Under the pieces are notes generated by a model. That model saw only the letters and a program-made list of their open reading frames with translations. It was not told the DNA's origin and did no database searches. Shown here piece after piece: positions 34,001-46,434 of a stretch of DNA of 64,000 nucleotides. The stretch covers positions 110,467,195-110,531,194 of the forward strand of contig NC_071391.1 in NCBI RefSeq assembly GCF_022682495.2. Reading direction: 5' to 3'. Within the stretch, counting starts at the first letter, position 1, and each line of letters begins with the position of its first letter. Source of the stretch: Desmodus rotundus. Lineage: Eukaryota; Chordata; Mammalia; Chiroptera; Phyllostomidae. The position numbers and the translations under genes are program-made.

Positions 34001-35140
34001 GATTGTTTCAGTTTTTTTGGCACCTCCTTTTACAAGTTAATATTCAAATAACAGGAGCAGCAAGAATAGGGGGCAACACATAGAGCGGGAGCTACTTTTG
34101 TGACCTAATGGTTTGGAGAGCTGTTGGCCAGCTGAGAGATGAAAAGAGAGTAAAAGTCAGAGCAATCTAGCAAATACACAGTAAACACCTCCTACATCTC
34201 ACAGTTTGTTGGAAGTAAATACACTAAAAAAACAAACAAACAAACAAAAACCATTTTCTATTCTCAAGAACCTTACAGTCTTAATGGCAAACTTATTTTC
34301 TCCTTGCATCATTTAGTCATTTATTAACAAATACATGTTGTGTGCCTGACAGGTGCCAAGCACTGAACAAGGCTAGAGATACTTAAGATATTTGCATCCT
34401 CACTTGATCAGCTCTGAAAAGATACAAAACAAACCTAACAACAACAACAACAACAACAACAACAAAATAATCTGGTAGAAACACAACTCTGGTCACTCAC
34501 TTTTATGACCCACTCTCGTTCTTTGTCTGTATTTCAATTCTTTGGGGGTAGCCTCCTTAGGAATTCAGTATCTACTCCTTGCTTTATTTCTGTTTTATTT
34601 TATACAATTATTTTGTGCTACTACCCTCTTCTTTAAACCCTAAATACACAATATATTTCCCTGTTACAGAGCTTTCTTACTATCTGTTTAGAACGAACTC
34701 TCCCTCTCTCCAGCTATTTCATCCTCGTTATTCGGGACTAGGGTGAGTTTATACACGCAGTCCTAGGGTACTGAGCTTTTTTGAAGCACTTAGCAAATTA
34801 GAACTGATTTGTAATTTAGGCGATTTTTCTTCCTTTTGGAATAAGCACCTCACAAGAGCAGGAATTTGTCTGTTTTGCTTAAAAATGCATCCCAAGGATA
34901 GTGTTTAATGCATCTTAGATCCAATAAGTAGTGCGAATGAATTAATACCTTTTTAAAACCCAGAAAAACACAATTCAGGTGCTACAGGAAGACAAAATGA
35001 TGCTTTTTGTCACTGAGCTCCAGGACAAGGACCATGACTACAATACAGTGGGAATGCCAGGAGGTGAATGAACCAGTGGGCTTCTGACAAATCACGCAAT
35101 AGGTGAGGGCAGAGCAGGGATATCAGGGAACGTGAGATAT
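31075..35140. other. Largely single-copy, unassigned stretch
   Basis: Few repeats are recognisable: an A run at 31613-31625, (AAAC)n at 34227-34249 and (CAA)n at 34437-34466. Several short frames overlap on opposite strands (32105-32944 and 33289-34023) without recognisable domains. An RFX X-box-like motif lies at 31734-31746. A 101-codon reverse frame at 33718-34023 is the longest; I do not recognise it. Confidence 0.4.
34437..34466. repeat. (CAA)n microsatellite
   Basis: About ten tandem CAA (AAC) triplets in a row. Confidence 0.9.
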
Positions 35141-35143
35141 GCA

Positions 35144-35326
35144 CAGGGAGGGGCAAAGGTAGGTGAAATTACCAACCATCTCTACCTAAAAGATACATCA
35201 TAATGAAGGATACAAAATAATAATAATAATAATGATAAGTAATAATACAATAATAAATAAATAATAATACAATATAAAGTGTGTTTTGCATACTCACCAC
35301 TGTAAACTACTTTTGCCAAACCCTTG
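35144..35326. mobile_element. Mariner-type MITE, second copy, with (TAA)n expansion
   Basis: The left end CAGGGAGGGGCAAAGGTAGG and right end 'actgtaaactacttttgccaaacccttg' match the MITE at 9854-9968. TA is intact on the right (35327-35328) and mutated to CA on the left. The centre expanded into a TAA/TAAT-rich tract at 35217-35276, making it 183 bp instead of 115. Confidence 0.8.
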
Positions 35327-35509
35327 TATATATGTGTGTATGTACAATTAAAAATTATAATAATATAGGAAAGCAATCTGGTGCTACTTTGAAAAATAAA
35401 TGGGGGCTCTTAGGGAAGGTTTATTTTATGCTGCAACATTTCTGTTTCAAACATCGCCCCCCACCGCCGCCCAACCCGACATCAAAAAAAAAAAAGAAAA
35501 GAGAATGAA

Positions 35510-35830
35510 GCAGTCCTGTCAAGAGAAGCAAAGAACAGCTCAGGCAGAGGGAGCAGTGGTGGTAAAGGCCCAAAGGCCGGCTAGTGATTGGTGTGTTAGG
35601 AATAATGAGAGGAGTGTCCCAGTAGCCTGGAACAGGGCTAGTAAAGGGACAGTGGCAGGGAAAGAGGTTGAGAATTAGGACAAGATAGGAAGGCTACGAG
35701 GTGATTTCGGGTTTTAAGCACAATAGGAAGCCACCGAAAATTTTTAGGCAGAAATGCCATGATTCAACTTGTGTTTTATAGAAGTCACTAGTGCTACGGT
35801 CCTGTTGAGAGCGTGCACTCCAGGGGGAGT
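35510..35830 (+). repeat. Ancient dispersed repeat (family not named)
   Basis: 'gtaaaggcccaaaggccggc', 'caataggaagccaccgaaaatttttaggcagaaatgccatgattcaacttgtgtttt' and 'agaagtcactagtgc' fit a widespread old mammalian repeat whose core reads 'atgggaagccattggagggtttta.gcaggggagtgacatgat'. I recall the pattern but not its label. Frames at 35400-35678 and 35694-35960 are inside it. Confidence 0.5.
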
Positions 35831-37540
35831 CCTGGGCACAGCCTGCAACAGTGACTGGAAATTGGAAAGGGGAACTGAAGTTTTTCTCTATCTTCCTAAA
35901 TTGATACCATGGTACCCCAAAGTCAGAGAAACCGTTCAATTTATGTTGTTTTTCTTATAAATATCTGCTGTGTTTATTTCACTATAAAATTGCACCATAA
36001 ACATCTCTAATTCTAATTGTTTATCTTACAAATATGTAACTTTCTGTTATTCTCTTGGTTTTCCATGTGGAAAAAAAAGCCCTAGGCTGTCACCAAATGA
36101 GGTCGATACCCACTTGGTTTCAGCAAAGCAAATGCCTTTCACTATGTCTCTTTCTCCATATCTATGAAGTATCTAGGGCTAGAAATGTCTTAAGGGGTCC
36201 TGTTTTCCTTTCTCATCTCATCGCAGAAAAATATATGCTCCAAAGAGAGCTATACTATAACAGCTTTCTGGGCTGTAGGATGCTAGATTTATATTCCTTA
36301 TTCTTGTGTGTTTTCTATAAGTTATTTTTAGAAACAAGAGACCACTGATCTTTATACACTACGTGATGAATAACCTTACATGCATAAACAGACAAACGAA
36401 TACTGCAGCAAGCAGCTATTCCAGTAAACACATGCATTGATACAAATATCCGCAGGTATATTTCTTTGCCTAGAGTGTAGAGTGTAAATTGCTAAGCATA
36501 ATTACATTGTCCCAAACACAGCTACTAATCTCCACATAACAAACGGCTTTGTGTTTTTTAAGAGCTTTTTTTTTGAGGGGGAAAGGGAACATGAAGCCAA
36601 CCCTGAAAATCTCAAAGGTAGCTTTCCATCCTGCTTCCAATCATGTCACTTTGTGGTCTCAGCAACTTTTTTTTTTTTTAGTTGAAATTCAGCCAAGGTT
36701 TAGAGAAAAAAGCAAAATGCGAAATATATGAAATCTGTTCCCTAGGTGATGTTTTTAGTTAAAAAAAAAGCAATTTTCCAATTAAAGGTGAATATCTGAG
36801 AAATACTGATTCACAAAGAGGGAAAATGTCCTGTGTTATTTCTGGAAACATATAAAGCCTCACCATACTTTGTGTAAGTAATGATTTGAGAAGTTATATT
36901 TTTTAATGGAGAAGGAAGAGGGATATGCTGCACCCAACAAATAGATCAGGATGCCTATTCACATTTATTATGTGAATGGTATTGAGCCGATAACCAATGG
37001 TCAAAGTCTTGTGGAGTCAAAACTGCAAGTGTAAAACGAGATACGAAAGGTGAAATATCAGAGATAGCCAGGAGACGAAGGGCTTTGATTAGTGGCAGCC
37101 CGATGGGATGATTTCCCAGGGCTTTTCTTCTTCATTTGTCGGGGGCAAATCCTGTCATTTGCCAGAAAGAGCTGGACAGTGGGGTGTGAACTCCCAAGCA
37201 CAGGCTGCAGCTCCCTGTAAGCAGTAAGTGGCTGTTTCCAAGCCTTTCTGGAAACCGGGTTTGATGAGGGAAGAAGAGAGCACATGAGGATGGTGAAAAC
37301 TTGCAATGGGAGACTGAAGCTTGGAGAAAAGATGCAAAGGAGGAGCTGGGGACACAAGAGTCAACATAATTAGTCTCCCAATGTCCCTGGTGGCTAGCTT
37401 CAAATTAGAGAAGGTATAGACATGGGCTACTCATGTTAATTTTTAGATATGCTGCTTACATTGAGAGAGGAATCCGAAAATCAAATATAGCACTCTTACG
37501 TGTGTGTGAGAACAGGTAAACTTAGCAGGCCTGGACGGCT
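35831..37540. other. Unassigned non-coding stretch
   Basis: No repeat or gene recognised. The frames at 36055-36348 and 37058-37403 have no family features. Confidence 0.4.
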
Positions 37541-38115
37541 CACACCCTGCAGAGTCCTAAGAAAGGCTGTTTTTATGACTGGCCCTTAGCTGGCTACTGA
37601 GGACTAAGCTCTTGGAAACTCCTGTCTGAAAAGAGTATTTTTGCAGGCCTGAGGCCTTGAACCACAGTGCATCAGTTTCCCCAGTTGTTTATGGTGACGA
37701 TGTGATCTGTGTTGAACATCTGCTTCCCCTCAAGGGGCCTGGAGCTTCAGTGACTGAGGTCAGTCACATAGGTGCTATGTGGTTATGTGGCTAACGCCCA
37801 ATAGAAACTCTGGACAAAGAACCTCCGAAAAGTGTCCAGTATAGGCGACCCTTTCCATCTGTCACGTGTCATTAGTAGGGGGAATTAAGTATATTCTATG
37901 TGATCTTTCTGGGAGGGGACTCTTGGAAACTTGCTACTATTTTTTTTTTCCAGACTTTACCCCCCTATGTCTTTTCCCTTTGTTGATCTTACTCTGTATC
38001 CTTTGCTATAAATAAGCCATTACGAGGAGTATGACAACTTTTGTGTCCCATTATTCCTTCTGCTGAATCATTGAGCCTGAGGGTGGTCTTGGAGGCCTCC
38101 AGTGCTAAACGTTGA
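37541..38115 (+). mobile_element. ERVL-like solo LTR
   Basis: The 3' third reads 'cccctatgtcttttccctttgttgatcttactctgtatcctttgctataaataagcc', then 'agtatgacaacttttgtg' and 'tgaatcattgagcctgagggtggtcttgga', matching the R/U5 end of ERVL-type (MLT2-like) LTRs. A TATA-like TATAAATA is at the expected place. The left edge is approximate, and no internal coding region is seen. Confidence 0.6.
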
Positions 38116-41100
38116 CTAGAAATCCAACTACTGGTTATTCTAACCAATCATGGAATGTCCACTCTGTAATCCCTGTGTAATATAGTGTCAAGGAAATGAC
38201 AAGAGGCCTCTCTCTGACAGTTGACAAGGAATACATATGCATTCTTCTGATATAACTGAAGTGGCCTACTAAATATGCAAACCTAACTTCTTCTTATGCA
38301 AACTAAGCATGGAAGAAATTATTTTGTGATCAATGTCTCCTCTGTTTGAGTTCAAGCAAAAAGTTAATGCTACAGAGAAGATTCATGCTTTCCCAAGGAC
38401 ATAATTCTGACTAGTGGGATCAACAGCACTCTATGTGACCACTAGTCTTACCTCTGAAACTTATACCCTTCTATTTTGAGCTCCCTATTACAAGAACCAT
38501 TGTTTTCATCAAAACTTATGTATTCACCTTCTATATATCATTTGGAGGCTGAGTTAATTTTCATTTGTCGCACACCCAGAGCTACTCTTCCTTCTCCAGT
38601 TTTCTTGTTCAAGAGGCTGACCCCTATTAACTGACTCACTCAGACTACTTTGCCTTGTGGCTTAATACTGGGTTTAATCAAAAGGAAGGAGACCCTCTCT
38701 GGAAATCTGAGTGAGGAAAGAGGTAAAAGTAGAAGCACTTCTGCCCTCTCTCTCTGTGCATGGGTACCACTCTTCTGGCAATGACTACATTCTTCTACAA
38801 CTTCAGCTCCTTCCTGATAGATCAGCTCCACAGAACCAGTTCTCTCTGGGCTCTGTTTATAATGTTTCCTCTTGTAACTTCAGGCCTCATGGTGATAATA
38901 GCTTCCCTTAAACTATCTTCACTGAGCCAGTGGAGTATGACTGTTGTTTCCCACCAGTCAGGATATTGGCAGAAGGGTCTATACTGAAAGCTCATGGAAG
39001 GAATTTATAAAGAAACATGTAGATGGATGGATGAATGAATGAATGAATGAATGAATAATCCCTGCTCTCTCATAATTTACAGAAACCATGTTGATGAATC
39101 AAGCCAAGCCAAAGTGCTTAATTTGTTTCACTTTTCTGAGTTGTACAGTAATAGAGGCCTTTCAGTTAACCCAAAGACAACACATCAATGGTGAGGATAT
39201 CATGTAAGGCTGGCAGGGAAGTGTGGAGGGCACACCATGAGAATTCATGTGCTAATGGCTATGCAGAGGCTGTTTCCTTTGCTTGTTCTCTGGGATCCTC
39301 ATGTAACCATCAGGGTCACAGTCCCAATGGGAACAACAGCAAAGTTCTTAGTTCCAGCAGAAACAAAATTCACACTCGAAAGCTGAAACAAGAAGAACTT
39401 AAAGTTGACAGAGGAGTGGGAAACCTCACCATTTACAGGTCTGCTGCCTGGAGACAGTTTGGAGCCAGAGAAAGGCCATCTGACAGGAGTCAAAACAAGC
39501 TCCTGGCTGGACCCTAGTGCTGATGCAGGAAACGAGTGAGGAAATAAATACTCCAAACTCTTTTATCCTGGGCTAAATTTGACTGACACTGCTTCCTGGT
39601 GATGTAGCCTACTTCAAACCAGATGATACAGGTGATGCAATCTTAGCCTCCTAGGGCGTATAGCAGGTGGAACTTGATAGGAACAGTGAGAAAAGTGGAG
39701 AATAGCTCACATTACATGTCTGAAAACTTTTTCAGGGGAAGTGTGAACCTTTGCTTGAGACCTATCAAGTAAGAACACTGATAACTAGGACATTAATACA
39801 AATATGCTGCTTTTGAAAACAAATTTCTGAAACTAAGAGACACCCCTATGAGGAGGAGTTGACAAGAGAATAACACCTTGTATATCACATACAGTAGACA
39901 GTCATCAGATATTTTAGGTGGACACCAACTCATCTAATCATGACCCCTCTAATAATAAAGAAAGGAATCAGGACTGGCCCCCAAGCTCCAAAGGTGCCCT
40001 CCAGGTCTCTACCCAGCACACTCTTTGACAATGCAAACGGTTCTCCTTATATCCCAGCCTAAGCTTCTGTTTGCTCCGTTCAAACTACTCTGCCTGAAAA
40101 ATTGTGCTTTAGTTATACCAGCCAACACCATTGGTTTAAAAATGATTAGGGTTAATCCCAAGACACAGCCTTTGATCACTGGAGCCAGATCCAGCTGTGA
40201 AATTGTGTGTTCCCTTCTCTGTTCTAACATTTTGTCTTAATTAGAACAAGAGAGACTGCCTGGGGAAGTTGATTCTTCACCTGCACACATAGTACCTGTG
40301 CTTACTTTCTGTGTTGCTATTTTCTGTGAGGAGACATTTGGGAACCCATTGGTAACAATTTGTTATGGAAGTAATTGTGAGGGAAAAATGAAGCAAACCT
40401 CAGTGAAAACTCATTTTCATTCTATTCCCTACTGTCTCTTATTTAAAAGTTCAACAGCCCCAAATCTCAGGTTGCAAACAATTTTATTCAATAAATTTCA
40501 CTGCTAGAGAATAATCTAATAGAATAGCCAAAGGCAGAGTGGAAACAGCAAGGCTTTTCTGATCTCACATGAAGGGTTTTTCTCTCTGGCTGCAGGAAGC
40601 TGCTCTCAGTATCACTTGGCCTCATGTCTGGGACCTGGATATGCAGAAGAGATCAAAGCAGGTCTATGCAGTTCCCAGTGAAATGTTCACATGGCAAGTA
40701 TGTGGTACAGGGAGGTTTAATATGAAGATAATGAGGAAGAATAGGGCTTGGGAGAAGATAAAGAAAAAATGTATTTGAAATCATGATTGAAGTAAAGGAA
40801 GAGAAGAAATGATGAGACAAGAAACCAAATCCCTGAACACTGGGCTGAAAATTTCCCACCAAAGTTTGAAAGCATTTAACATAGAGTAAGTTTACTCCAA
40901 CAGGGAAATTGTGCCAAAATTTATACAATTGTATTATGTTATTAAGGAAAATTACAATGGGGTGGGGAGATGGTGATCTTTCTAATATTTGAAATTGATA
41001 TCAAAAGGGGCGAGAGATCCTTGTTTTATATCTGCATTAAAAAAAATGAAAGATTGGGCTGCAGATTTCTGAGATCTGATTCTTTATAGGAGTCTGATTT

Positions 41101-41399
41101 TCAGTCACACCCACTACCAACTCTAAAGTGTCTCCTCTCAATAATCTGGGTTCCAATTTGTAAGCATTCCTAGCTTTCTGACCATGCCCCTCACTTCCCA
41201 TCCTACTTTGATCTGATCAGGGCCATAAAATGAGCTTCCTAATTTCATGATCAAATTAAGCTATCCCATGATCACATTTCATTTGGAGAGGGCTGAACCA
41301 ATGAGTTATTTTACCAAGAGACAAAGTTCTTGTCTTTTCTAACGATCTTGAAGAGTGGTGACAGAACACGGAAGGGTAGGAAGTATTTTAACAAGAACT
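38116..41399. other. Mostly unassigned stretch
   Basis: A (GAAT)n microsatellite lies at 39024-39056. Part of 38560-38990 ('tcctcttgtaacttcaggcctcatggtgataatagcttcc') recalls an old mammalian repeat, but I cannot place it. Short frames at 38640-40928 overlap in conflicting directions and are not called. Confidence 0.4.
39024..39056. repeat. (ATGG)n/(ATGA)n microsatellite
   Basis: A short ATGG run followed by about seven GAAT units in tandem. Confidence 0.85.
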
Positions 41400-41406
41400 G
41401 TTCTTT

Positions 41407-41615
41407 TTTAAAAGATTTTATTTATTTACTTTAGAGAGAGGGGAAGGGAGGGACAAAGAGAGAGAGAGAAAGATCAATGTGCAAGAGATACATCAATTGG
41501 TTACCCCTCACACACACCTATCTGGGGAACCTGGCCCACAACCAAGGCATGTGCCCTGTGACCTTTCGGTTAGCAGGCTGGCACTCAATCCACTGAGCCA
41601 CACCAGACAGGGAAT
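41407..41615 (-). mobile_element. VES-type SINE, reverse
   Basis: From the left: an inverted A-rich tail (AAGATTTTATTTATTTACTT), a purine body, 'acaaccaaggcatgtgccc', and an inverted A box CCACTGAGCCA at 41590-41600. A 10-bp duplication with one mismatch (41390-41399 AACAAGAACT, 41616-41625 AAGAAGAACT) flanks it. Confidence 0.9.
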
Positions 41616-41820
41616 AAGAAGAACTCCTGCTAAGTACTGATGGAAATATTAATTTTGCCTTATGATTAAATGCCAAGGTCTATAATTATAGTTAAAAGTA
41701 GGCTGATATCAAAACTTAGTAATCTACATTTATGGATGACTATCGAAACAGTATTAGTATTTATTTCGATAAAATAAGTGAACTGTTTTTTTCCTTGATG
41801 ATTTTTCCCCTATACATTTT

Positions 41821-42024
41821 TTAAGATTTTATTTATTTATTTTTAGAAAGAGGGGAAGGGAAGGAGAAAGAGAGGGAGAGAAGCAGCAATGTGTGGTTGC
41901 CTCTCACATGCCCTAAACTGAGGACCTGGCCTGCCACCCAGGCATGTGCCCTGACTGGGAATCACACAGTGACCCTTTGGTTCTCAGACCCATGCTCAAA
42001 CCACGAGCTACACCAGCCAGGGCA
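41821..42024 (-). mobile_element. VES-type SINE, reverse
   Basis: Inverted tail 'aagattttatttatttatttttag', the body 'cagcaatgtgtggttgcctctcacatgccc', and the head 'cgagctacaccagccagggc'. The flanks share TCCCCTATA (41806-41814 and 42025-42033), extending to 'tttt'. Confidence 0.9.
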
Positions 42025-42361
42025 TCCCCTATATTTTGGACCAAACTACAGACTACAAATCTGAGTTTGGGGTAATTTTTGTTTTTAACCTTCTACTACA
42101 TTACAAGCCCATTGCAGTTTAGATATAAACACATTTAGAGAAATTCCAAGCCAACTAGTGAAGTTCTCTGCAACTAGGTAAGAACTTAAGTGGGGGGCAG
42201 GGTACCTAGAACTTAACTAACAAAAACATTTCAGTACTTTGAGTCATCTCTTGAAAGACCTGCTTGGTGCCTTCCAGATAGATAAGCACTAAAGGTTCAA
42301 ATGCACTAAATGTCTTAATAGGATTTCTACCCTCTCTGCATCACAAATACACACAGATTCA

Positions 42362-42390
42362 CCCCCCCACACACACACACATACACACAG
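42362..42390. repeat. (CA)n microsatellite
   Basis: An interrupted CACACA run preceded by CCCCCCC. Confidence 0.85.
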
Positions 42391-42552
42391 AGCTCTATAC
42401 TTCAGCATGTGGGGGGTCAAAAATATAATGTTTCTCTCACTTTCTAAGGCCTTCTGACTGGGCCAATAATCAAATTAACATAGGACAGATTAATAGGAGA
42501 AAATGTGGCAAATTCATTATTTATGTACTTGGGGTACCATAAAAATATGAGA

Positions 42553-42760
42553 CCAGTCTTGGCTGGGTGAATCAGTTGGAGTGTAGTCTTGTACACCAAA
42601 AGGCCGTGGTTTGATCCCCTATCAGGGCAAATAACTAGGTTATGGGTTCAGGCCCTTCTCAGGGCATGTACGCAAAGCAACTGATTGATGTTTCTCTCTC
42701 ACATTGATGTTTCTCTCTCTGTGTCTCTCTCTTTCTTCTCTCTCTAAAAACAATAAATAT
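42553..42760 (+). mobile_element. VES-type SINE, forward
   Basis: The head 'cttggctgggtgaatcagttggagtg' contains the A box, the B box GGTTTGATCCC is at 42608-42618, and the body duplicates 'tgatgtttctctctcacat'. The tail ends in CAATAAATAT. No clear target duplication is visible. Confidence 0.88.
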
Positions 42761-42769
42761 ATCCTGAGG

Positions 42770-42866
42770 AATATATATATACACCACACACACACATGTG
42801 TATGTATGTATATGTGTGTATTGTGTTCATATGTGTGTGTGTGTATGTATATATATATATATATAA
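42770..42866. repeat. Complex TA/CA/TG microsatellite
   Basis: The tract goes from TA repeats, through CACACACAC, GTATGTATATGTGTG and GTGTGTGTGTG, to TATATATATATA. It is almost wholly alternating purine-pyrimidine, and its CA and TG parts are mutually inverted. Frames at 42640-43077 and 42704-42886 arise from it. Confidence 0.9.
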
Positions 42867-43985
42867 GCAGGAGCCACATTGGGTAGTTGAAGTTTATATG
42901 CCATTTTGGACAATGAAGGGGGAGGAGGGAGGGGGTTTGAGATTTCAAAGGAAAAACAGGTAATTTATAGGTCAAACATGAGGCTAACAAGTTCTTTCTG
43001 GCCCACCCAGAAACAACGAGACACAGAGGGAAGGCTAATGAACGGAACAGGTTTTGCTTCATTTCTTTGTCCGCCACATTTAGTTTATATTATGAACTAA
43101 GGTGATGCTCCCTTCCTTTAAGCAGATTTTTCTATGCGAATCCCTTTAGACAGGTAAGCAGGGAGAGCCAAAGGTTCTTTCTGAGTCTTTTGTTTAATAA
43201 TTGGCTTAAAAACAATACTCCAAAGGGGATATTTTAGGGTGGCAAAACTTTGGTCTCTCTTAATCACTTCAAAGAGAATGTTCATTTTCAACAAGGACTT
43301 TTCATGAATTAATAACTCAAATGACTCAATTTTAGAATTTTTAAGTGAGGTAAAACTTGAAGATTTGTGATTACATCACACCTCATAAAATATAGTTGCT
43401 ACCTTGCTCTCCTCACCTGATTCCTCTACCGTCTGACACTTGTCGGAAGGAAACACCATTGTATTCTGCTGTTTCTGTGGTTTTACCTATTATCAACTTT
43501 GTTTTGCACAGAGAGGGACTTATAGAGATTACTGGATCCGGAACTCAGTGGTGTTTGCTTTTCAAAAGATGCATTTTTTTCAACATTCTTGTCTTCAAAG
43601 GCTAATGGGATGTGCTGCTCTGTTGGAAACCGGAGTTAGGTAGGTGGAGAAACCACAACCATTATTCCTAATTGACACTGAAACCTTGCTTTTTAGCAGA
43701 AGGGGCCACTGGCTTAGTTGACAGACTGTATATCTGCTTAATAGGAGAAATGCAATTAATGGCTGAGAGGTAGAGAAGAGAGTTTTACTTTATAACAACT
43801 GAAAAAAAGAAGACTTGGAAATTATTTAAATTAGGCGAGATGCGTTTACCGGCACAGAAACTGTACTGCTCGAGCTCTGTCCTCATCATCAACCGCACTT
43901 CTCTTCCAAAACATGTTTGAGACAATGAGTGTGTTTTGTCTTTATCATCTCATTAAATATAAATACATTCACTAATTAGAAGTAG
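42867..43985. other. Unassigned non-coding stretch
   Basis: No recognised repeat or gene. The overlapping frames at 43396-43643 are in two phases and carry no known domain. Confidence 0.4.
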
Positions 43986-43989
43986 AAAA

Positions 43990-44165
43990 GCCAGAGCTTT
44001 GTAGTCAGGCAACTCCAGTGTGAGCCTGGCTCTGCCATTTATAAGCTGTATGATTTTTTGCATGTTGTTAATCCTTCATTAGCCTGTTTTCTTTAAATCT
44101 GAGTACTAACAGAATATCTTCAGACAGTCGTAAAGGTTAAATGAGATGATCATTGTTTTTGAAAT
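43990..44165 (+). repeat. MIR SINE, forward
   Basis: 'gtagtcaggcaactccagtgtgagcctggctctgccatttataagctgtatgat' and 'ggttaaatgagatgat' match the MIR consensus closely. Confidence 0.8.
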
Positions 44166-46025
44166 CATTATTTATTTCTTTGATATTAAGTATAGGTTCT
44201 TATTAGCTCTAGTATAATAGTCAATGTATTTAACTCATCTGTGAGATGGATCTATTCATATACAGCTTTCAGGGACCACACATACAATCAGCTGACTTTA
44301 ATACACATATATTATATATCATGAAATCACCAATACCTGCTTGGTTTATACTATACCAAATTGCTCAAAAAATGGCTCTTCTTCTTTTCTTCTCTCCCCT
44401 TTCCTCTTGTTCTCCCTTCATTCTTCTTGATTTCTTCTTTCTCTCCTTCACTGGTGTGGTACAGTTAAAGATTGGGGAAGATGCTGCCTTGATTGCACCT
44501 GCACAGAATTCCTCTTTTTGCAACTGCCTCCCATCTTCCTCTGAGAGCTCTGTATCTCCAATTACAGAGCCTGACAGAGGATAAATAACTCACCAAGTTC
44601 AAATCTGAATCCTTCAGAATTGAAAGATGGGTGATTTTCATGTAAGGCCACAGCTCATCTCTGTTTCCAATCAGAAATCTAATAAAACAGTGTATCACTG
44701 GACTTCTCCTACCTGTTCCCCTTTTAAATTTCAATGTAAAGTGTCACTTTGGTTCATTAAAGACAAGAACAATAGTCAGAAGATGAATTTGATCAAACTC
44801 CGAAGGTTATCTTGCCAGTAGCCTCTGAGGGAAGCAGGTCCCATTAAACAGGAAGATGAGTGTGCAGTCAGGAAACTCTGGCCCTGGGGTCGGGGAAGAG
44901 GACTCTCTTTCATTAGGTGTCAGAAAAAAAAAAAGTCAGGGAGTGAATAATGACTCATGTTTTCATAGCAGTATCTGTAGGGTTGAATTGCTTCAAAATT
45001 CATGTCCAACTCAACACCAGCATTGTCTATGCAACTTTTCCCGTATCCAGTTCCTCCACCTCCAAATTCAGAAGCATACGTAGGATATAGGACCTCATGA
45101 AGGACTCACAATATGTTCCCAGTGAGAAATCCTAAGTTTATCAAGCTTCATGTGTTTATTTATTTATTTTTCTCAAAAGAATCTACCAAATGCTAGCTAC
45201 AAGGTTATTATTAACAAATCCTTGTTTGCTGATAATTAATATGAAGTACAATTCAATTTACTGTGGACAAAAAAATATGCCCAACCTATAGAAAAATTTT
45301 ATAATAGTTTATTTGAACTGAACTTTTGAGGACATGCACAGAAGCAAAATCTCAATGGATTGAGAAAATGCTCTGCAGAATGGCAGTTTTGCATTCCATG
45401 TGTATACTTAGAATCAAAGAAAAAATATAAAGAAGGTACATGGAATCTATCAGTGGTAGATTAAGGAGGTGAGAGAAAGCAAAGTAAGGAAACTGCAAGG
45501 GTTGGATAAAAAGCAAAATGAAGAAACACATACTTCTTCTACATTAGTTGATGCAGAATATTTAACATTTACAGTACACAGAAATGGTATGCGGGGAACA
45601 AGGCAATAATGAAGGATTATGTGGTCTCATGCTCTGGCACTTTTGCGCTCTGGTGCCAGGAGTTGTGCTTTCAAGGGTCTAGAAAAAAAATTACTCTAAC
45701 ATTTCAAAGGTATATTATCCTAGATGCATGTGAACAATGGACATAGTTCCCTTTAAGATTAAGACTTGACTTTTGCTAAGGAAGCTGTAGGCCTGGGGCA
45801 TGACTACCCACTATGATGTATCCAGGTAGGAATTTGTGATCAGAGCATCCTGTGTGGTTACTTTTAGTCACTGAGCTTGTCAGGCCTGCCAATGTGGCCC
45901 CTTTGAGCTTCTCCAGTTTATTACACAGCCTCATTGAAAGCTATACTTGAGAATTATTTAAGTCTCAAGGAAAAATTATGTTTCAGATATAATTTAAATA
46001 TTTGGAATTGGCATGATTTAGAAGA
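44166..46025. other. Unassigned non-coding stretch
   Basis: A pyrimidine-rich patch lies at 44378-44458. A small 7-bp hairpin (CTGGCAC / GTGCCAG) lies near 45635-45660. Frames at 44246-44584 and 44465-44734 are antisense to each other and unrecognised. Confidence 0.4.
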
Positions 46026-46320
46026 AAAAAAGAAAAAGCTAATGTATTAATCAACTTTGGCTGTAATAAAACTGCTTTCCAAACATCCTTCAAATTCCAG
46101 TGTCTCGTAAGAATATAAATGCTTCTTTTGTTGCTCACAGGTATTTGGGTTTTCTGTGGTTTCACTGGATGGTTCCAGGTTTCAGACTGGCTTCAGATAT
46201 GCTCCCTATATTTCCTTGTTTTCCGAGGACCAGCAGCTCATAGTCTTCTCATGGTGCACTACCAGAGCACAAGAGGGCAAGCCAAAATCTGCACTTGAGT
46301 AACATCAGTGACATGTACTT
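46026..46320 (+). repeat. Possible ancient dispersed repeat
   Basis: 'caactttggctgtaataaaactgctttcc', then 'ttgttgctcacaggtatttgggttttctgtggtttcactgg' weakly follows the consensus type seen at 2725 and 3838. Very diverged. Confidence 0.35.
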
Positions 46321-46434
46321 AGCCAAAAAGGTCACATGACTAAGATGGATATCAATGAATTTTATGGAAAGGAGGAAGTGAATTGGAAGCATTCAACTTT
46401 TCATAGTAACTAATATTTCACTTTATTGCCAGTA

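Noticed and set aside
42640..43077. 145-codon reverse frame
   Set aside because: It passes through a SINE and a TA/CA microsatellite, which explains its runs of I, Y, H and T.
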